Below are positions 45,672 to 55,174 of a DNA stretch of 64,000 nt, one piece after another. How positions within the stretch are numbered: the stretch's first letter is position 1; the number at the start of each line of letters is the position of its first letter. The notes beneath the pieces are model-generated. The model had not been told where the DNA came from. It saw only the letters and a list, made by a program, of their open reading frames with translations, and made no database searches. The position numbers and the translations under genes are program-made. The DNA is from Trabulsiella odontotermitis (GTDB lineage Bacteria > Pseudomonadota > Gammaproteobacteria > Enterobacterales > Enterobacteriaceae): contig NZ_CP125781.1 in the NCBI RefSeq assembly GCF_030053895.1, forward strand, positions 248,001 through 312,000. The letters are read 5' to 3'.

Positions 45672-46550
45672 TCAGTGTATTTGTGGATCTGCCGGTGCGG
45701 AGTTATTCCGAATTTCTGCGATGTCCATGGCGTTAAAGACATAGTGGTTACCGCAGTAATCACAGTGCATGTCGATCTCGCCTTCATCCGCCAGGATGCT
45801 GTTAATTTCTTCATCCGGTAACGTTTTCAGCGCGCCAGCACACCGTTCGCGTGAGCAGGTGCATTTGAATTCCACGTCCTGCGGATCGTAGACCGTCACT
45901 TCTTCTTCATGGTACAGACGCCACAGCACATCGTTGGCTGGCAGCGAGAAAAGCTCTTCAGCTTTAATGGTGTCGGTCAGCGTCACCAGATGCTCGAAAT
46001 CTGCCGTCTGCGCGTTCTGCGCTGGCATCACCTGCAGCAACATACCGCCCGCCGCCGGTTTGCCCTCATGTTCGCCGGTACGGATGATCAGGCGCGTTGG
46101 CAACTGTTCAGAGCGCAGGAAATAATCTTCCAGGCATTCCGCCAGCGTCTCGCCTTCGAGACCGACGACGCCCTGATAGCGCTCGCCCTCGTCCGGGGAG
46201 ATGGTGATCACCAGATAACCATTGCCCACCAGCGTTTTCAGCGACGCATCTTCCGGGATCTCGCCCTGCACACGGGCCACGCCGCGCAATTGCTGCTTGT
46301 TGTCGCCGTTAATCACCGCCAGCGTCATCGGGCCATCGCCCTGCAACTGAACGGTAATGTCGCCGGCAAACTTCAGCGTGGCGGTCAGCAGACTGGTGGC
46401 GACCAACAGCTCAGACAGCACTTTTTTCACCGGCTGTGGGTAATTGTGGTTGGCGAGGATCTGATCCAGCGTTTCAGAGACTGTCACCAGTTCACCGCGT
46501 ACGGCATAATTTTCAAACAGATAGCGGTGTAGTTGATCGTGTTGCGTCAT
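45672..46550 (-). CDS. hslO: Redox-activated chaperone Hsp33 (HslO)
   Basis: 292-residue chaperone activated by oxidation. The four zinc-binding cysteines occur as CTCSRERC and CDYC near the C-terminus; disulphide formation there releases zinc and unfolds the linker. The start at 46550 ([14 protein letters not shown]) is the family start; a frame beginning at 46574 would add eight unsupported residues. It follows hslR closely (24 bp). Confidence 0.96.
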   Translation of the reverse strand: MTQHDQLHRYLFENYAVRGELVTVSETLDQILANHNYPQPVKKVLSELLVATSLLTATLKFAGDITVQLQGDGPMTLAVINGDNKQQLRGVARVQGEIPEDASLKTLVGNGYLVITISPDEGERYQGVVGLEGETLAECLEDYFLRSEQLPTRLIIRTGEHEGKPAAGGMLLQVMPAQNAQTADFEHLVTLTDTIKAEELFSLPANDVLWRLYHEEEVTVYDPQDVEFKCTCSRERCAGALKTLPDEEINSILADEGEIDMHCDYCGNHYVFNAMDIAEIRNNSAPADPQIH

Positions 46551-46574
46551 AATTTTCTCTCTTACGGGTGACAA

Positions 46575-46976
46575 TTATTCATTCTCACCATGCTTAAATC
46601 TCATCAGGTCGCGGCGTTCTTTTTTGTCCGGTCGCCTGTCGGGATGCGGCATCGTCAGCGCATTTAGCTTCCGCGCCTGCGCCATTTTCTCGCGCTTTTC
46701 GATGCTTTCAGGTGTCTCTTCATATAACGTCACCGCTTCGCTTGCAGGACGTCGTTGCTCAGTAATGCCTTTAATCACCACGGTACGTTCGTCGTTGCCC
46801 TGGCGTAGCGTCAGTACGGCGTTGAGTTCCACCACTTTGCTCGGCTTGCTTCGCTGGCCGTTGTAGTGCACTTTGCCGCCATCCACCATCTCCCTGGCCA
46901 GCGCGCGCGTTTTGTAAAAGCGGGCCGCCCAGAGCCACTTATCGAGCCTGACAGCTTCGGTGGGTTTCTCTTTCAT
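46575..46976 (-). CDS. hslR: Ribosome-associated heat-shock protein Hsp15 (HslR)
   Basis: 133-residue S4-domain RNA-binding protein that rescues stalled 50S subunits carrying peptidyl-tRNA. The S4 motif RLDKWLWAARFYKTRALAREM starts at residue 10, and the basic tail HPDRRPDKKERRDLMRFKHG is typical. The start at 46976 (MKEKP) is preferred over the ATG at 46982. It lies two bases after yrfG, so the two are likely co-transcribed with hslO. Confidence 0.96.
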   Translation of the reverse strand: MKEKPTEAVRLDKWLWAARFYKTRALAREMVDGGKVHYNGQRSKPSKVVELNAVLTLRQGNDERTVVIKGITEQRRPASEAVTLYEETPESIEKREKMAQARKLNALTMPHPDRRPDKKERRDLMRFKHGENE

Positions 46977-46978
46977 GG

Positions 46979-47656
46979 TCACTCCTTTACAGTGAGTGAG
47001 GGGATCAACCGACGATAATCATTTAACCCCGGATGGCGCAGATACTGCTTTTCCGCCAGCCCGGAATCGGGGTTCGTTACGCCCAGACAATAACGAATAC
47101 CAAACCGGGCAGCCGCGTCCAGGATGGGTTCGCTGTCGTCGATAAACAGCGTTTTTTGCGCCGTAAGCCCCGTCTCTTCCGCCACCGCCTGCCACAACCG
47201 CTGATCCTCTTTCGGATAACCAAATGTGTGGGTGGAAAGTAATAAATCAAGGTGCGAGGCGAGACCCGTATGTTCCAGCTTCACGGCCAGATTGTGCGGA
47301 TGCGCATTGGTCAGCAAAATGCGGCGTTTACCGCTGGATTTCAGCGCATCAAGAAACGGCACGGTGTCGTCACGCAGCACCGCTTGTGGTCCCTGTGCGG
47401 TGGTCATCGCACAAATGTCCAGACCGAGGCGCTCGCTCCAGTAGTCCAGACAGTACCAGTTTAGCGTATGCTGGACGGCGTGATACTCCTTGCGGATCAC
47501 CGTCTGGGCTTCATCCGCGCTGATGCCATGCAGGGCGCCATAAGTTTCAGGCACCAGTTTTTGCCAGAAATGATTGTCAAACGCGAGATCGAGCAGGGTG
47601 CCGTCCATATCTAACAGAACGGTATCGACCTCCTGCCAGGCGATGTCAAAATGCAT
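46979..47656 (-). CDS. yrfG: GMP/IMP nucleotidase YrfG (HAD family)
   Basis: 225-residue HAD-superfamily phosphatase; the E. coli enzyme acts on GMP and IMP. Motif I is LLDMDGTLLDL (Asp17 and Asp19), motif II is ILLTNAHPHN, and motif III/IV lies in GYPKEDQRLW and LFIDDSEPILDAAARFG. It precedes hslR by two bases, so the order of transcription is yrfG-hslR-hslO. Confidence 0.94.
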   Translation of the reverse strand: MHFDIAWQEVDTVLLDMDGTLLDLAFDNHFWQKLVPETYGALHGISADEAQTVIRKEYHAVQHTLNWYCLDYWSERLGLDICAMTTAQGPQAVLRDDTVPFLDALKSSGKRRILLTNAHPHNLAVKLEHTGLASHLDLLLSTHTFGYPKEDQRLWQAVAEETGLTAQKTLFIDDSEPILDAAARFGIRYCLGVTNPDSGLAEKQYLRHPGLNDYRRLIPSLTVKE

Positions 47657-47716
47657 GGTGAAACTCCAGCGAAAAGCAATGCGCGACAGGGTATCACAAC
47701 CTGTCGCGCTCTGGTG

Positions 47717-49846
47717 CTAGTCGTGCGCTTCCTGAGAAGGGAGGAGAACCGGATTGTGGCAGCTCTCGTAATATTTATGGATCTCTTCCAGTCGCGTGCG
47801 GTGGCGCTGGTAACGGCGGATGGCCTGAATACCGCTGTAGCTAGCGCAAGCCAGCATCGCCAGCATCAGTAGCGTGGTGCCGATGTAACGCCACAACCCG
47901 GCGCTGTCAGGGATGCGGTGTAAGTTCACGTGGCGGGTGCCGTTGGCGTCGGTGTAAAGATTGGTGACGATCCCTTCGGCTTTGAACGGCGTGTGCATCA
48001 GCATTTGCGCCAGACGCTGAAATTCGCCCCACTGCTCGTGGGCGGGATAATCATAAAGCGCGACGGACGGATAGGGCTGAGAGACCAGATCACTGCCTTC
48101 GTCGCTGCTGATGAGGAACCCGCCAGGCGCCGGGCTGTTCAACGCCTGCGCCGCGCGTGCGGTTTCACGCATCACAAACGGGGCGGTGGAGGAACTGACC
48201 AGGCTGTCCAGCGATTCAGCGCTGACCGGGCGCAGCAGCACATTCACCCCATCCAGCTTGCCGGAGCTGGCGCGGCGAGTTAACGCCTCCCAGTCTTTGG
48301 TGTTGCCGAGGTTCACCAGCGCTGTTTTGAGGCGCACGCACTCGTCGTTCGCAGAGCAGAGATCCTGCGTTTTCAGAACGATATCGGCGAAGTCATCCAG
48401 CAGCACCATTCCCGACTTTTGAATAGCGGAGCGCAGCGCCGGGCTGACGCGCGAACTGTCATCCGGCGACGGATGCAACTGACGGTTCACCGCCTGCACC
48501 AGCGCCGTGGCTTTGGTGACAATTTCCGATTCCGGCAGCGGTAATGGCGGCGCGTCGTTCCAGATGATCTGCGAACAATCAAACGGCATGAACGGTGAGT
48601 TTTCCTGCGCCGTCCAACTGCCCGGTGAATGAATATTACACATCCCGGTGCCGCGGAGCCGCAGCGTATCGCCGACGCGCAGGCCAGATTCTTCCAGTTG
48701 GTTCACCGTGGTGGCTTCAATCGTCTGCGCGCCTTTCAGCCATGACAGCGTGAACTTAAACGGCATACTGAGCGGAACGCTGACCCATAGCATCACCACC
48801 ACTAACAGCGCGCCGCCTGCAATGACAGCGCTGCGCAGCCAGTGCTGTAACGGGAAGTTGCGCACTTCGTCGTGCAACGACAAAAACCGCCCCTGACGCG
48901 CAACGTTCCGGTCGAGGTAAATATCGATATCGGTTTGCTGCCCGAGGTCGTTGGCAATCCACGGCTGCCAGTGGCGGGGATAGATCAGATCAATAATACC
49001 CAGCGAAATGTTGTTGAGCTGTTCCTGGTTGTTTTCGCCAAACAACCCCCAGCGTTTCGGCGTACCGCGCAGGCAGTGTATTTCGCGTAGCGTGGTTTTC
49101 GCCGGTGGCGCAAAAAGCCCCCACAGTCCCGCAGCCAGCAGCAGGATAGCGCCACCGAGCAGCCACGGAACGAACACGTCCGGTGCCAGCAGGCAAAAAT
49201 AGGCAAGCAGAAACGCCCCGACAATCAACACCGCTTCTCGCAGCCCGTCCGGGCGGCTGAGGGCGTGCTCTTCGCGGGTTTCCTGGCGGATATTCAGCAG
49301 CTCAATCTGTTCGCTCTCTTCACCGCGAATTGAGGCCTGCGTTGACGAAGTTTTCTCCAGCGCATATTTGTGGGCTTCGTGGCGGTAGTCGCCCAGCGTA
49401 TGGCCATTGAGCGAAATGACCAGCGGCAGTGAGTCGGTGTAAATCAATTCAACGCTGTTTTCGTCATTGATGTACTGCTCCCAGAACGGGGGCAGGTGGA
49501 CTTCAACCGCGTCGAGAAAGTAACGCCATTTGTTGGGATCGTCGGTGGTGATGCCATAGCGGGTGATGGACTGGGTGACGGAATAGACCGTGCCACTCTG
49601 CGTGTTAAGGGTCATCGCCACTGGCGCGACACTGGCACCCGAGGCCGGAACCTGCTGAACGCGGCTCAATCCGTCGAGGTAATTTTCAACCGCTGTGCGT
49701 TCTTCTTCGGTCAGCTTACGCGAGGCCGCGCCGGTAAACGCGTGCAGCCACGGCAGGCGACGGCGCTGTGGTCGATGCAGGAAAAACCATCCCGCCGCCA
49801 GAATGCAGGCCAGTAATACGACGAAGAAGATCAAAAAGGTGCCCAT
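47717..49846 (-). CDS. igaA: Rcs phosphorelay attenuator IgaA (YrfF/UmoB family)
   Basis: 709-residue inner-membrane protein that represses the Rcs envelope-stress phosphorelay. Membrane segments are visible at the N-terminus (residues about 3-22), as a tight pair near 205-250, near 340-360 and near 655-675. The periplasmic region contains Cys pairs (MCNIHS, DCSQIIWN, CSANDECVRL) that form disulphides in homologues. It is nearly the same length as E. coli YrfF and lies upstream of yrfG on the same strand, 60 bp away. Confidence 0.94.
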   Translation of the reverse strand: MGTFLIFFVVLLACILAAGWFFLHRPQRRRLPWLHAFTGAASRKLTEEERTAVENYLDGLSRVQQVPASGASVAPVAMTLNTQSGTVYSVTQSITRYGITTDDPNKWRYFLDAVEVHLPPFWEQYINDENSVELIYTDSLPLVISLNGHTLGDYRHEAHKYALEKTSSTQASIRGEESEQIELLNIRQETREEHALSRPDGLREAVLIVGAFLLAYFCLLAPDVFVPWLLGGAILLLAAGLWGLFAPPAKTTLREIHCLRGTPKRWGLFGENNQEQLNNISLGIIDLIYPRHWQPWIANDLGQQTDIDIYLDRNVARQGRFLSLHDEVRNFPLQHWLRSAVIAGGALLVVVMLWVSVPLSMPFKFTLSWLKGAQTIEATTVNQLEESGLRVGDTLRLRGTGMCNIHSPGSWTAQENSPFMPFDCSQIIWNDAPPLPLPESEIVTKATALVQAVNRQLHPSPDDSSRVSPALRSAIQKSGMVLLDDFADIVLKTQDLCSANDECVRLKTALVNLGNTKDWEALTRRASSGKLDGVNVLLRPVSAESLDSLVSSSTAPFVMRETARAAQALNSPAPGGFLISSDEGSDLVSQPYPSVALYDYPAHEQWGEFQRLAQMLMHTPFKAEGIVTNLYTDANGTRHVNLHRIPDSAGLWRYIGTTLLMLAMLACASYSGIQAIRRYQRHRTRLEEIHKYYESCHNPVLLPSQEAHD

Positions 49847-50165
49847 GCGTTTCCTATCTTACTTTTCTTACAGGTTTCGTTGGTTGCATAGTTACAGTTA
49901 ACGTGAGCCCGTAGGTAGCTATCGGCACGTATCGCGTAGATCTTGAAAGGTTAATTGCACTTAATCGCAATTTGCGAGCTTACCAGAGCAATCCCCTGGG
50001 GAATATCAGCAAATTCTCAATTCGATTTCAACCTCTTGACTTTTGTGTGTAATTAAGGATTGATAAAATAGGTTACGAAAATGTAAATAAACGGCAATTC
50101 GGATTGCCGAAACCGTGTTGCCTGTCGCACAATGATGCCTGTCATCACTGCAAAGACCCATCACA
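49847..50165. promoter_or_regulatory. Divergent igaA/nudE control region
   Basis: This 319-bp AT-rich gap holds no gene. A perfect hairpin CGGCAAT-TCGG-ATTGCCG (50092-50109) lies 57 bp before nudE and could be part of its leader. CTCTTGAC at 50034 is a possible -35, with AT-rich -10 options at 50060-50070 (GATAAAATA). Confidence 0.45.
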
Positions 50166-50726
50166 ATGAGCAAATCATTACAGAAGCCCACGATCCTTAA
50201 TGTCGAAACCGTTGCACGCTCGCGTCTTTTTAATGTCGAAAGTGTGGATCTGGAGTTCAGCAATGGTGTGCGCCGCGTTTATGAACGCATGCGTCCATCG
50301 AGCCGGGAAGCGGTGATGATTGTGCCGATTGTTGATGATCACCTGATCCTGATCCGCGAATACGCGGTCGGTACCGAATCCTACGAGCTGGGGTTTTCGA
50401 AAGGGCTGATCGACCCGGGCGAAACCGTTTTTGAAGCCGCGAACCGCGAGCTGAAAGAAGAAGTGGGTTTTGGCGCGCAGGATCTGACGTTTCTGAAGAA
50501 GCTGAGCATGGCGCCGTCCTATTTCTCCAGCAAAATGAATATCGTGGTGGCTGAAAATCTCTACCCGGAATCGCTGCCAGGCGACGAACCCGAGCCGCTG
50601 CCACAGGTTCGCTGGCCACTGACGAATGTGATGGATTTGCTGGAAGAGCCGGATTTCAACGAGGCCCGCAACGTCAGCGCGCTGTTCCTTGTTCGGGAAT
50701 GGCTGAAAGTGCAGGGACGGCTGTAG
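50166..50726 (+). CDS. nudE: ADP compounds hydrolase NudE (Nudix)
   Basis: 186-residue Nudix hydrolase acting on ADP-ribose, NADH and AppppA-type substrates. The Nudix box is visible in KGLIDPGETVFEAANRELKEEVGF, with catalytic Glu residues in RELKEEVG (residues about 95-102). Full family length. A hairpin terminator separates it from convergent mrcA. Confidence 0.95.
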   Translation: MSKSLQKPTILNVETVARSRLFNVESVDLEFSNGVRRVYERMRPSSREAVMIVPIVDDHLILIREYAVGTESYELGFSKGLIDPGETVFEAANRELKEEVGFGAQDLTFLKKLSMAPSYFSSKMNIVVAENLYPESLPGDEPEPLPQVRWPLTNVMDLLEEPDFNEARNVSALFLVREWLKVQGRL

Positions 50727-50741
50727 CAGAGCAAGAAAAAA

Positions 50742-50762
50742 GGCGCCAGCGGCGCCTTTTTT
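50742..50762. terminator. Bidirectional terminator between nudE and mrcA
   Basis: GGCGCC (50742-50747) pairs with GGCGCC (50751-50756), with six A before and TTTTTT after. Confidence 0.88.
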
Positions 50763-50764
50763 GA

Positions 50765-53317
50765 TTAGAACAGTTCGTGGGTTTCACCGTTATCGATAAT
50801 AGTGGTTCCCACTTCACGTACCGCCTGATGCGTCGGCTGCGTTCCCTCGATAAAATATTCTGCACGACTGTTACTGCCGCTGGCCAGTTGCCCGGTGTAA
50901 CGGTCAATGTTGATCGTCACCACGCCAGGCGGCGGCGTCAGTGGTTGTTCCGGTACCCCTTCCAGCACGACTTTCATGAAATCGTCCCAGGCCGGTTGCG
51001 CACTCTTGGCGCCGCCCTCGTAGCCGGAAATCTGATCTTTGATCGCCCCTGACGCCGTGGTGCGCCCAAGATCGCGACGGTGGTCGTCAAAGCCAATCCA
51101 AACCGCCGTCACGACATCCGGGCCGTAACCGGAGAACCAGGCATCTTTGGAGCTGTTGGTGGTACCGGTCTTGCCGCCGATATCGTGGCGCTTCAGATCG
51201 CGGCCTGCGCGCCAGCCGGTACCCTGCCAGCCTGGCTCGCCAAAGATGTTGGTATTCAGCGCGCTTTTAATCAGGAATGCGAGTGGCGTGCTGATGACGT
51301 GCGGGGCGTATTCCTGACTACCGCTCTGCGCCACCAGCGCCTGGTTTGCCTGCTCAAGCTGCGGCATTGGCACTGTGGAATTTTGCGGTTCCTGCGAGGT
51401 CGCAACATCTTCAACGTCTTTGTTTTCCAGCACGTCAGATTTGGCGGTATCACCATAAATCACCGGCAGATTACACTCAGCGCAGGCAATTTTCGGTTTC
51501 GCTTCAAACAGTACGCCGCCCTGATCGTTTTCGATTTTGGCAATGAAATAGGGATCCACCAGGAACCCGCCGTTCGCCATCACCGAATAGCCGCGCGCGA
51601 CCTGCAGCGGTGTGAACGAGGCAGAACCCAGCGCCAGCGATTCGGTATGCACGATGTTCTGCGCCGGAAAGCCGAAGCGCTGCAGATATTCAGCCGCATA
51701 ATCAACGCCCATCGCCCGCATCGCGCGGACCATCACCACGTTTTTCGACTGCCCCAGCCCCTGACGCAGACGAATCGGACCGGCATATTCGGCAGGCGAG
51801 TTTTTCGGCCGCCAGTCAGAACCTGCGCCAGCATCCCAGCGGGAAATCGGCACGTCGTTGAGAATGCTCGCCAGCGTCAGCCCTTTATCCATCGCCGCGG
51901 TATAGAGGAACGGCTTGATGTTCGAACCCACCTGACGCAGCGCCTGGGTGGCGCGGTTAAACTTGCTCTGGTTGAAGTCGAAGCCGCCTACCAGCGCAAT
52001 AATCGCGCCGTTTTGCGGATTGATGGAAACCAGTGCGGAGTTGACGTCCGGTACCTGCGCCAGCCACCAGTTGTCGTCTACGCGGCGCACCCAGATCTGT
52101 TGCCCCGTCTGCACAGCGTCTGTCACTTTACGCGGCGTTGTGCCCTGCAAAGTATCCGAACGGTACGGACGCGCCCAGCGGATGCCTTCCATTCGTAATG
52201 AAATCGAGGTGCCGTCTGCCAGCATCGCTGTGGCTTCCTGCGGATCCGCCGCTGTCACCACCGCAGGCACCAGCGGCCCGTAAGTCGGCAGACCCTTCAG
52301 CGAATCGGTGATACGTTTGTTGTCCCACGCGGCTTCGCCCACTTTCCACAACACGTTTGACGGGCCGCGATAGCCGTGGCGCATGTCGTAATCCATCATG
52401 TTCTTGCGCAGCGCATCCTGGGCGGCAAGCTGTGTCTTGCGGGTAATGGTGGTGTAGATGCGATAACCGTCTTCATACGCCAGTTCGCCATAACGGCTGA
52501 CCATCTCCTGGCGCACCATTTCCGTCAGGTACGGCGCAGAGAAGGCAATTTCCGGCGTGTGGTAGCTGGCGTCGATAGGCTCGCGGAGAGCCTGATCGTA
52601 CTGCGTCTGCGTGATGTAGCCTTCGCTCAGCATGCGCGACAGCACCACGTTGCGACGGGCCGTAGCGCGCTCCATGGAATAGAGCGGGTTAAAGGTTGAC
52701 GGCGCTTTTGGCAAACCGGCAATCATCGCCATTTCGCTGAGGTTCAACTGCGCCACAGATTTGCCAAAATAGACCTGTGCCGCCGCGCCAACGCCATACG
52801 CGCGATAACCCAGATAGATCTTATTCAGGTAGAGCTCAAGGATCTCATCTTTATTCAGCAACTGCTCAATGCGGATGGCCAGGAACACTTCCTTAATTTT
52901 ACGCATCAGCGTTTTTTCAGGGCTTAAGAAGAAGTTACGCGCCAGCTGCTGCGTGATGGTACTCGCCCCTTGTGAAGCGTGCCCCGAGAATAACGCGACG
53001 CTGGCGGCGCGGAAGATCCCCACCGGATCGACGCCGTGATGCTCATAGAAGCGGCTGTCTTCGGTGGCGATAAACGCTCTTACCAGTTGCGGGGGCATTT
53101 CACTCAGCGTGACCGGGATACGTCGCTTCTCGCCATACTGGGCAATCAATTCGCCGTCAGCACTGTAGACCTGCATTGGAATTTGCAGGCGCACGTCTTT
53201 GAGCGTCGCAACGTCTGGGAGTTGCGGCTCTATATACTTGTAGAGGCCGTAGATCGAGCCTGCTCCCAGCAGAATGCAACAGACTGCAAGGATCAATAAA
53301 TACTTTACGAACTTCAC
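50765..53317 (-). CDS. mrcA: Penicillin-binding protein 1A (bifunctional)
   Basis: 850-residue class A PBP that polymerises and cross-links peptidoglycan. The N-terminal anchor (VKYLLILAVCCILLGAG) is followed by the GT51 domain with catalytic Glu in ATEDSRFYEHHG and the GASTITQQLARNFF motif. The transpeptidase has SNIK (active Ser in RQVGSNIKPF), SKN in QSKNVV and KTG in GGKTGTTNSSKD. The start is a GTG at 53317, giving the E. coli length. A second in-frame GTG at 53341 would add eight residues; neither has a strong ribosome-binding site. Divergent from hofM. Confidence 0.95.
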   Translation of the reverse strand: MKFVKYLLILAVCCILLGAGSIYGLYKYIEPQLPDVATLKDVRLQIPMQVYSADGELIAQYGEKRRIPVTLSEMPPQLVRAFIATEDSRFYEHHGVDPVGIFRAASVALFSGHASQGASTITQQLARNFFLSPEKTLMRKIKEVFLAIRIEQLLNKDEILELYLNKIYLGYRAYGVGAAAQVYFGKSVAQLNLSEMAMIAGLPKAPSTFNPLYSMERATARRNVVLSRMLSEGYITQTQYDQALREPIDASYHTPEIAFSAPYLTEMVRQEMVSRYGELAYEDGYRIYTTITRKTQLAAQDALRKNMMDYDMRHGYRGPSNVLWKVGEAAWDNKRITDSLKGLPTYGPLVPAVVTAADPQEATAMLADGTSISLRMEGIRWARPYRSDTLQGTTPRKVTDAVQTGQQIWVRRVDDNWWLAQVPDVNSALVSINPQNGAIIALVGGFDFNQSKFNRATQALRQVGSNIKPFLYTAAMDKGLTLASILNDVPISRWDAGAGSDWRPKNSPAEYAGPIRLRQGLGQSKNVVMVRAMRAMGVDYAAEYLQRFGFPAQNIVHTESLALGSASFTPLQVARGYSVMANGGFLVDPYFIAKIENDQGGVLFEAKPKIACAECNLPVIYGDTAKSDVLENKDVEDVATSQEPQNSTVPMPQLEQANQALVAQSGSQEYAPHVISTPLAFLIKSALNTNIFGEPGWQGTGWRAGRDLKRHDIGGKTGTTNSSKDAWFSGYGPDVVTAVWIGFDDHRRDLGRTTASGAIKDQISGYEGGAKSAQPAWDDFMKVVLEGVPEQPLTPPPGVVTINIDRYTGQLASGSNSRAEYFIEGTQPTHQAVREVGTTIIDNGETHELF

Positions 53318-53434
53318 CGGAGAATTCCCATTAAGTTTCACTTGGGCAGTTTATAAGCAAACGCGCGGTAGTATAAAGGCAAGCCTGATGCATTGATAGC
53401 CGTTAAGGTGACGGCGGATAAGGAGATCGCAAAT

Positions 53435-54223
53435 ATGACATTCAGGTGCTGGCAGGTGGGTTTGCATATTCAGCACGAGCGAATCGTGATTGTGGCGGTA
53501 CAGCGCGAGCGTGTGGGCTGGTCGCTGCGCCGCTGGTGGTCGATTCCGTTACCCGACAGCGGAGCGGAGCGGGGCATTGTTATTCAGTCCGATGACATGG
53601 TTAACGCACTCCGTTCCTGGCGGCGCGAATTACCGCTTCAGCATCAGGCGGCTCTGGCGTTTCCCGCCAGCCGGACGTTGCAAAAAATCATCCCGCGCCC
53701 GGCAATGACACTCCGTGAGCGGGATTCCACCCAGTGGGTGGCGAGTCATATGGCGAAGCGGATGGAAATGGACGCCGCGGCGCTCTGTTTTGATTACGCC
53801 CCCGATGAATCGCCGCGCGAATATCGGGTGACAGTGGCGCAGCAGCGTGAGGTTGTCGCGCTGCAACAGGTAGCGCAGAGACTCAATCTGCAGGCGGTCG
53901 CCATTACGCCGGATGCCTGCGCGCTGCGCTATTTCCTGCCTTCTCTGGCTGACCCTGAACAGGGCGTGGTCTGGCGTGATGCCGATGCCTGGCTATGGGC
54001 GACGAGCAACCGTTGGGGAGCGACGGGATTTTCGCAAGCGGCGACCCTGAGTGACCTTCACCCGCACGTGCAACAGCCGCTGACGCTCTGCACCGCGCAG
54101 CCTGTAACGGCGCCGCATCTTGATCCGTGGGATCTGATCATCAAACGCCAGCCACCGTTGCCGCCTGATAGCGACGCGTTCACTGTTGCCATCGCGCTGG
54201 CGCTGGGAGCGAACGCATGGTGA
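53435..54223 (+). CDS. hofM: DNA-uptake/pilus assembly protein HofM (PilM-like)
   Basis: 262-residue PilM-like protein, the cytoplasmic actin-like partner of PilN in type IV pilus and DNA-uptake systems; in E. coli the hof genes are needed to use DNA as a nutrient. Weakly conserved, but LAFPASRTLQ, the ITPDACALRYFL segment and the C-terminal DPWDLIIKRQPPLPP match. AAGGAG at 53420 sets the start at 53435. It overlaps hofN by 7 bases. Confidence 0.88.
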   Translation: MTFRCWQVGLHIQHERIVIVAVQRERVGWSLRRWWSIPLPDSGAERGIVIQSDDMVNALRSWRRELPLQHQAALAFPASRTLQKIIPRPAMTLRERDSTQWVASHMAKRMEMDAAALCFDYAPDESPREYRVTVAQQREVVALQQVAQRLNLQAVAITPDACALRYFLPSLADPEQGVVWRDADAWLWATSNRWGATGFSQAATLSDLHPHVQQPLTLCTAQPVTAPHLDPWDLIIKRQPPLPPDSDAFTVAIALALGANAW

Positions 54224-54753
54224 GGCATCAGGTGAATTTTCTCCCCTGGCGTGAACGCCGACAGCAGCGCTGTTTGCGTTTCTGGACGCTGATTTTCTTC
54301 AGCACCTTTTTCGTCATTACGTTCGTGTGGTTGCTGATCCGAATAACGCTGGAAAACACGCATTACATTGCGGATCTGCGTTCAACGGCAAATCGCGAAC
54401 TGGGGCAGGCGCTGGCGCAACGCGAAAAACCGCTCCGGCTGGCGCTACAGCAGGCCGGGGCCCGTCAACAGTGGCAAGCGCGGCGCGCCATGACGCAGGC
54501 GTGGCAACCCCGGTTACAGGCGATCGCGACGCATTTTCCTGGGCAGGCATGGTTAACCGAACTGTCGTGGCAAAACAACGTGCTGACGTTGAACGGCTAC
54601 GCCTCTGCTTTTCCGGCTCTCGCCACGCTGAACGACGCACTGCGGGAACTGCCGGGCCTGAAACCGGCGAAGGTTGGAAAAACCGAGCGGGATGCGCAGG
54701 GGCGCTGGCAGTTTACTCTGCGGCTGGAGGGCGCTGATGCGGCAACTCCCTGA
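54217..54753 (+). CDS. hofN: DNA-uptake/pilus assembly protein HofN (PilN-like)
   Basis: 178-residue PilN-type bitopic membrane protein. It has the PilN start NFLPWRERRQQR (the part that binds PilM) followed by one TM segment (LIFFSTFFVITFVWLLI, about residues 25-42). A periplasmic coiled-coil and ferredoxin-like domain (AWLTELSWQNNVLTLNGY) follow. It overlaps hofM at its start and hofO at its end. Confidence 0.9.
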   Translation: MVRHQVNFLPWRERRQQRCLRFWTLIFFSTFFVITFVWLLIRITLENTHYIADLRSTANRELGQALAQREKPLRLALQQAGARQQWQARRAMTQAWQPRLQAIATHFPGQAWLTELSWQNNVLTLNGYASAFPALATLNDALRELPGLKPAKVGKTERDAQGRWQFTLRLEGADAATP

Positions 54754-55174
54754 ACACTGGTGTGCTCTCACGCCGTTAGCCCGCTGCGGCTACTGGCTGG
54801 GTGCGGTCCTTTTATTGTCCGTCATCGGCGGTTATAGCCTGCCGTGGGCCGGGAGTGTGCTGAGAACGGATTCCATCCCACGTCAGTGGCAAACGCTGCG
54901 GGCGCTGCAAATGCAGGCGGAGCAATATCAACAAACGCTACCCGTCAAAGTGCCCTTTTCACCGCTGGATTTTCAGCGCGAAGGCACGCATCTGGCGCGC
55001 TGGCAGCCTGCGGAAACGGGCGGGGAAATGGTGCTGGAAACACTGTGGGCGCAGATCCCATCACTGTTCGCACGTCTTGCTGAGCGCAACATGCAGACCG
55101 CCGCGTTCAGTATTCGCCCGGTTGATGGCCGATTGCGGCTGACATTACAACTGGAGGTGATCGATGGCGAATAA
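54737..55174 (+). CDS. hofO: DNA-uptake/pilus assembly protein HofO (PilO-like)
   Basis: 145-residue PilO-like bitopic membrane protein. The TM segment is at about residues 20-38 (GYWLGAVLLLSVIGGYSLPW), with a periplasmic domain after. The start at 54737 (MRQLPEHWC) is chosen because it gives the family length; the frame to 54674 would lie inside hofN. It overlaps hofN by 17 bases and hofP by 11. Confidence 0.87.
   Translation: MRQLPEHWCALTPLARCGYWLGAVLLLSVIGGYSLPWAGSVLRTDSIPRQWQTLRALQMQAEQYQQTLPVKVPFSPLDFQREGTHLARWQPAETGGEMVLETLWAQIPSLFARLAERNMQTAAFSIRPVDGRLRLTLQLEVIDGE

Noticed and set aside
45509..45821. 100-codon plus-strand frame between pckA and hslO
   Set aside because: It runs through the hslO terminator hairpin and into hslO on the other strand; sequence is low-complexity at its start with no homology.
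51080..52198. 372-codon frame opposite mrcA
   Set aside because: A shadow of mrcA; no start context or family.
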